Assembly: GCA_022829145.1 (NCBI GenBank)
Contig: CM040751.1
Coordinates: 5,397,364 to 5,461,363, forward strand
Source: Albula goreensis
Taxonomy: Eukaryota > Chordata > Actinopteri > Albuliformes > Albulidae
DNA length: 64,000 nucleotides
Reading direction: 5' to 3'
The notes beneath the pieces were generated by a model that searched no databases, had not been told where the DNA came from, and saw only the letters and a list, made by a program, of their open reading frames with translations. The translations under genes were made by a program, and so were the position numbers. Shown here piece after piece: positions 59,351 to 64,000 of the stretch (positions are counted from its first letter, which is position 1; every line of letters begins with the position of its first letter).

Positions 59351-62300
59351 ACTCATGCACAGAAAAATGATCACATTATGTAGTGTGGTCAATGAAGATG
59401 AATGCAAGGAAATGAAAGAGAGTACAAGGCAAGAGCTCAAAAATAACTGAGTGCACTGGCTTATTCGTCATTAACTCTAATGTTTTGGCTATTTGTCTTA
59501 CTTCATGTCCAATGAGTATCTCAGTTTGTAGGGCACGCTTTGCTGTCCTGCTGGTCCATTGCTGTCATGTGGGATACAACATACAGCTATGTAGGTAATG
59601 CTTTTCCACCGCCCCATGTGATACATGTTAAAAATGATGTGTTCCGAATGCTCCCAGGCAAACATTTCACTTATAAACCATTCCATCTCAAAATATACTC
59701 ATGTTTTAATTTATGAAATTTAAAGTTTATACAAGTCGAAGCTGAGTCCCTGGATATTTTGAATAGAGCTTTTCGGCTAAGGCTTTATATATTATTGTAA
59801 ATGGTAGTTTTTAATGTTTGAAAGACACTTCATCTTTTGGAGAGGACTTCAGAAATGATAATGACCAGGTTTCAATCAGCATTTGTTTTCAAATTTGGCT
59901 CACTTTTATCATAATTCACTTCACACTGACGATGTCTTCTTTTTTTTCAGAAGCTGCGCCTGAGTCATTATCCTCTGTGCTATCTAGTTTTAATTAATTT
60001 GTTTCCCAAATTTGTTCAAATATTGTTACAACATTAATTGGTGAAAGCCTTAATGCCTCTGAACAAATGAAGAAATGCTATGATTCTCTTAGATGTTCCA
60101 ACAGTAAAGCATTAAAGATATATTTGCATTGAAACGCATCCAGCTCTCTGCATAACTTTTGAAATAAAGTATCGTAAAAAGATCTTGGCAGATTTAGATT
60201 GATAGTCACAAAATTCATATTTTTCAGAGGCATTCATCTCTATAAACAAAGTGAACATTCTTCCACACACGCACTTTGTCTGTGCAACTCTCCCACTATC
60301 ACCACCAACTGATTTTTGGAAGATATCAGAAAATGTTATTTATAAGTTCGTCTGGAACAGTAGGAGACCATGGATTAGAAAGTTTTCTCTCCAGATCGAA
60401 AGAAGCACAGATGAAATCTTTTTAAGACCCATTTTTTTTTTGGTCCTTTATTTTTTCTTTGTATGACAAAGCATTGTGCTCATTAAAAAAAAAGACTTGT
60501 CTACTTTCATTTTTAAGCATTCAGAATTCCTATATATTCCAATGTTGGTGCCTAACTATTAAGTGCGGTTATTTTGACAAAGGCAATGAATTCAAAACCT
60601 TAGGCCTAACACTGCTGTTGTATCTAGGAGCAGAGTAATTAACTTGCTGTACTTATCCACCTGACTGTAATTATTCATAACTGGCTCACGCTTGAAATTA
60701 GAATCGATGCAATTCACACTGGATATGACTACCTCCAAAGTAAATGCATTATTGTCTGCAAAGCTGGGCCTCTCCAGCAAATAAAGTAGCAAGCTAATTG
60801 CCTTGCAGTGAGTTTATCAGAATCTAATGTAAGAAATGAATCACCTATTCTATAAAAAATATTTCATCTGAAAGCATGAAATGACTCAAGATTGTGCCTC
60901 TGTTTTTGATCCGCATTTGAAAACATTCTATAAGTAAAACATGTGCATGATCACCATATGTATGTAGACAAGGTCATAACAAGGTCTGTCAAGCCAATGT
61001 ATAATTACCAATTACTGTGTAATGTGTTTGTGTTCAAGAGAAACAATATATTTTTACCCAGAGTGTAAATCATGAAATGTTTATTTATTATTTTAAAAAT
61101 ATATTAAAAAATGAAATTGTTATTCACACAAGATGTATATGCTAAAAGATTTCTAGGTAGCTTTATTTATTAATTATGAATTTTGAGGGATTGTTTTCAC
61201 TGGAGTCAACTACAATGTTTGGATATGAATTTGATACCATTAGTTAGTTTCCAAATGCAGTGTGTTTTAAAAATGGCAACAGAAATGGTCATGTAGAAAG
61301 TTAATGGTTCACGAAAAAGTAGTAGAAATAATAATCCAGCTGAAACCGCAAGTACAGAACCACTAAAGTCCAACCAATGTGGGACTTTAGGCCAGAAATA
61401 GGTACTCTCATAGGTCCCTCAGCTGGAGTTCTTTGCTTTTACAGAAGCGTGGTCATACCTAAACCCCAATGAAAGATAGTTAGGAGCAGGGAGCTGTAGG
61501 ACCGGACTGACTCTGCAAAAGTAAAATGTGATAATCTTCTATAAAATCAATACTGCACTCTCTATTAAGGCCAAATCGATCTGTTCGACCTGCCAGTTTA
61601 CTAGAAATGTCGATGCATGTAAGCACAGTCGACTCCTGAGTACGCATCTGTTAATAACACCTTCCACTTTGCTGCATGGGGTGTCGCTGGTCCCGTTTAA
61701 ATGATCTCCTAGCCAGCATGCTTGGCTTAAGCATGCTTCGCCCAGCTGCGCAATCTGGATTAAAGCACAGTGTCATATGGTCCAAATCTCTCTCTTACAA
61801 TATGAAACATTTTGGATAACTAAACGGGATATTTTCAGGCAGACTGCCATTAGCTTTGAAGCCGAGGGTGGGGGGTGTAAAGAAGCAAACAGGACATTTA
61901 CAGCATGTGATCTGGTGCTGGCAAAGATAACGCTACAAACACAGTTTTTTTATTTATTTCTTCATTTTTTTAGTTTAGATTTGTATTTAAACACATACAG
62001 CCATCCAGACACCTGGCTTCACCGGTGTTCGTGTTTTGTCAGGTGTGTTCAATTACTTCTTCAGTGCAGGTATAAGATCGCTCTCTGTATTTACCTTGAT
62101 GCCAGGCTTTTTATTTGCTGTGGGGTTTGTTATTGGCATTTGCCAACGTGAAGACTTAATTTGTGCCAATGAAAGTCAAGGAAGCTATTATTAGGCCTAA
62201 AATACAGACAGAGGCCAAACCTTAGACAAAATCAACTGGTTGGAAATTAAGAAAGAAAGCAAGCACTGGAGAGCTCAGAAATTACAAAGTGCCTGGAAGG

Positions 62301-62817
62301 CCAGGGAAGACCTCCATGGTTAACCAACAAAAAGAAAGATGTCTTGGTCCCAAATACGATGGAAAGCACTGCATATAATGAATGATTTGTTTAACATAAT
62401 GTTCTTGTTTGTGGTGAAGGAATTTCAGCGTAAACTAATATCATAGCAGGAGAGAGGGAAGGGGGAGGGAGAGAAAGAGAGATGTACATTGTGCTCTGCA
62501 CGCCGTTTGTAAATGATGATGATTATCTGTTGGCTCCCCACTGAAATGAACATACTCATTCAGCATTTCATCTTCTTCGTAATGACGGCTGAATACATAA
62601 ACACCTCAAAGTTGATTGTTAATGCTAGGCCTACCTGCGCATGAAGCAAGTCAATAAGCCCATCATTTTGAAGATTGTTTCGGTCGTCACTGTCCTATTT
62701 CAAAACACTTACGCTTGTTCTTTGTCAGCGAGCTTGTTCTTTTTCTCCTGGAGTGTTTTGTGTGTAGATGGTATTGTCTGAGCAGTAATGTATTTACAAA
62801 ATACACTCATACTGTGT
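59351..62817. other. AT-rich gene-free stretch
   Basis: Contains a purine-rich tract at about 62448-62482 and the hairpin at 61715-61737. The 124-codon frame at 61777-62151 has no family resemblance. Confidence 0.55.
61715..61737. repeat. Perfect hairpin, 9-bp stem, 5-nt loop
   Basis: AGCATGCTT, loop GGCTT, AAGCATGCT. Each arm contains the palindrome GCATGC. It is too short for a microRNA precursor, and may be a fragment of a transposon end. Confidence 0.8.
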
Positions 62818-62975
62818 ACAGGGGCATCCCATAGTCTAGCGGATCAGTGTAGCAGTTGGGCCCTTGTGCAAGGCCCCTGACCTGACACTGCCCTTGGGGG
62901 ACTGGCCCCTGGTTAACCCAATAAACAATAAGCCGCTTTGGATAAAAGCATAATCTAAATAAATGTGATGTAATA
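62818..62975 (+). mobile_element. tRNA-derived SINE with internal deletion
   Basis: It starts with GGGGCATCCCATAGTCTAGCGG, including a perfect A box (TAGTCTAGCGG, 62832-62842). The B box expected about 35 bp later is missing. The sequence passes straight to CCCTTGTGCAAGGCCCCTGACC and CCCTTGGGGGACTGGCCCC, a standard SINE body. It ends with GCCGCTTTGGATAAAAGCAT (62933-62952), the L2-type tail, followed by AAATGTGATGTAATAT. Loss of the B box implies a dead copy. Confidence 0.8.
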
Positions 62976-64000
62976 TCCACAATCAGATATGAACACATTG
63001 TCATTTGGTGCCCAAAGCTATGCCAGTCCCAAACCTTTATGGGAAACATAACTGTTTTACCATGATATAGTGTATGTCTCGCTGTTTGATGTCAAGAATT
63101 TTTGAGGGACATTGAAACCGAACTGTCTGCATTTGCAGCTATTCTCTTTTTTTTTGTTGTATTTTCTTTTTTTTTTGCTTTTTTTCCCTGAATATATCTC
63201 CATGTGTCATGTCAAGTTTTGCTTAATTTCTTAAATTGTCATTCTTCAGATAATTATTTAATGCAAAGTCACAACAACTTAAAAACTTGAGTTTGGATGC
63301 TGCCCTTCATCACTGAAGTTTTAAACGTGTTTTGACTGCCTTTTGCTTTGCCGTTACATTAATGTCATATTTTAGACTGTTCAAACTTGAATAACAGAAT
63401 GTATGACTTCAAGAGCGTCGAAGATGTTCAGCCATCTCAAAGTTTTGAGTACTCATCCTCCCTCTTGTATATCATCAAAGTGTGTTCTCGTATATTTCAT
63501 TATTTGTAACCTCACTGACAGATAAAGTTAGTGAAAACACTGATCATCAAAGTCGCCCTATTGAAGTGAATGTCTGCTGGAGTCTGCATCCTCAGCGAGT
63601 TTTGTGACATGAATCTTCTATGAAATGCAGATTTATTGATCAGTAACTACCCGCATGTTTCTATATTTGAAACCATTTCCATGCATCGATTATGTTTTAT
63701 TCTTTTATTTCTTCAAATAAATTGAACTGCAATAATTCATTTTACTTTTTACTATTTTTTACTCCCATTCATTTTATTCAGAGAAGTGAATACACTGGAC
63801 ATTTGGACTGTGGTGCTGTCCTGAATTTATGAATGTGTACAGAATGTACAGTGTCCATTTCAGAGTGTTATCTTATATGCATGGAAGTTCTACCAGATAA
63901 AGATGAGCCCTCATTAAGAGGAAAATGGATCCAGTTCTCAGGACTGCTATGGAAGCCCATCAAAGGGACTGCTCTTCTATCCGTCTGTAGGATGTTCAGG
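62976..64000. other. AT-rich gene-free stretch
   Basis: T-rich stretches near 63147-63185. No gene, RNA or repeat family was recognised up to the end of the window. Confidence 0.55.

Noticed and set aside
61715-61737. microRNA hairpin or intrinsic terminator
   Set aside because: The stem is 9 bp and pairing does not continue. Bacterial-type terminators are not relevant in this eukaryotic DNA.
61777-62151. 124-codon plus-strand frame
   Set aside because: Phe/Leu/Cys-rich peptide from T-rich DNA, with no motif or homologue that I recognise.

Overview
This 64 kb window looks like nuclear DNA from a ray-finned fish and is almost entirely non-coding. Three observations point that way. There is no run of adjacent ORFs as in a prokaryote. 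Homopolymer and dinucleotide runs typical of vertebrates are common. There are also several copies of tRNA-derived SINEs and LINE tails whose 3' signature (a variant of 'CTCTGGATAAGAGCGTCTGCTAAATG') is widespread in teleosts. I found no intact protein-coding gene, no tRNA or rRNA gene, no CRISPR array and no operon. The longest ORFs (174, 165, 162 and 151 codons) are chance frames or decayed transposon pieces.

The window is an AT-rich, gene-desert-like background holding three kinds of content. (1) Transposon relics: a rearranged L1/Tx1-type LINE on the minus strand at about 6.59-7.64 kb, still carrying the YADD polymerase box; a possible solo LTR at 14.16-14.74 kb with TG...CA ends, a GC box, a TATA box and a near-matching 5-bp target duplication; a probable piggyBac-like transposase remnant on the minus strand at about 27.66-27.96 kb; a second, CR1/Rex/L2-like LINE 3' end on the minus strand at 42.74-43.06 kb; and SINEs or SINE/LINE fragments at about 4.87, 26.4, 29.8, 33.5, 34.5, 54.9 and 62.8 kb. 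(2) Tandem structures: a degenerate minisatellite of about 190-230 bp per unit at 16.86-17.52 kb, two old two-copy duplications (82-bp and 148-bp offsets), and many microsatellites. (3) Blocks of balanced composition, locally richer in GC and CpG, with clustered homeobox, SOX, FOX, GATA, CRE or T-box-like words (about 3.5-3.86, 4.44-4.74, 25.6-25.97, 26.99-27.48, 33.98-34.33, 35.89-36.13, 36.8-37.26, 40.98-41.55, 45.6-45.8, 48.6-48.8, 56.0-56.6, 56.86-57.1 and 58.97-59.35 kb). These read like candidate conserved non-coding elements, the pattern expected in the regulatory landscape of a developmental gene lying outside the window.

The conserved-element calls are inference from composition and motifs only. 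No alignment could be run. No novel biological system is evident. The best leads are the enhancer-like clusters, the LTR-like promoter with a splice donor, the minisatellite, and an unexplained GC-rich block at 52.95-53.32 kb.
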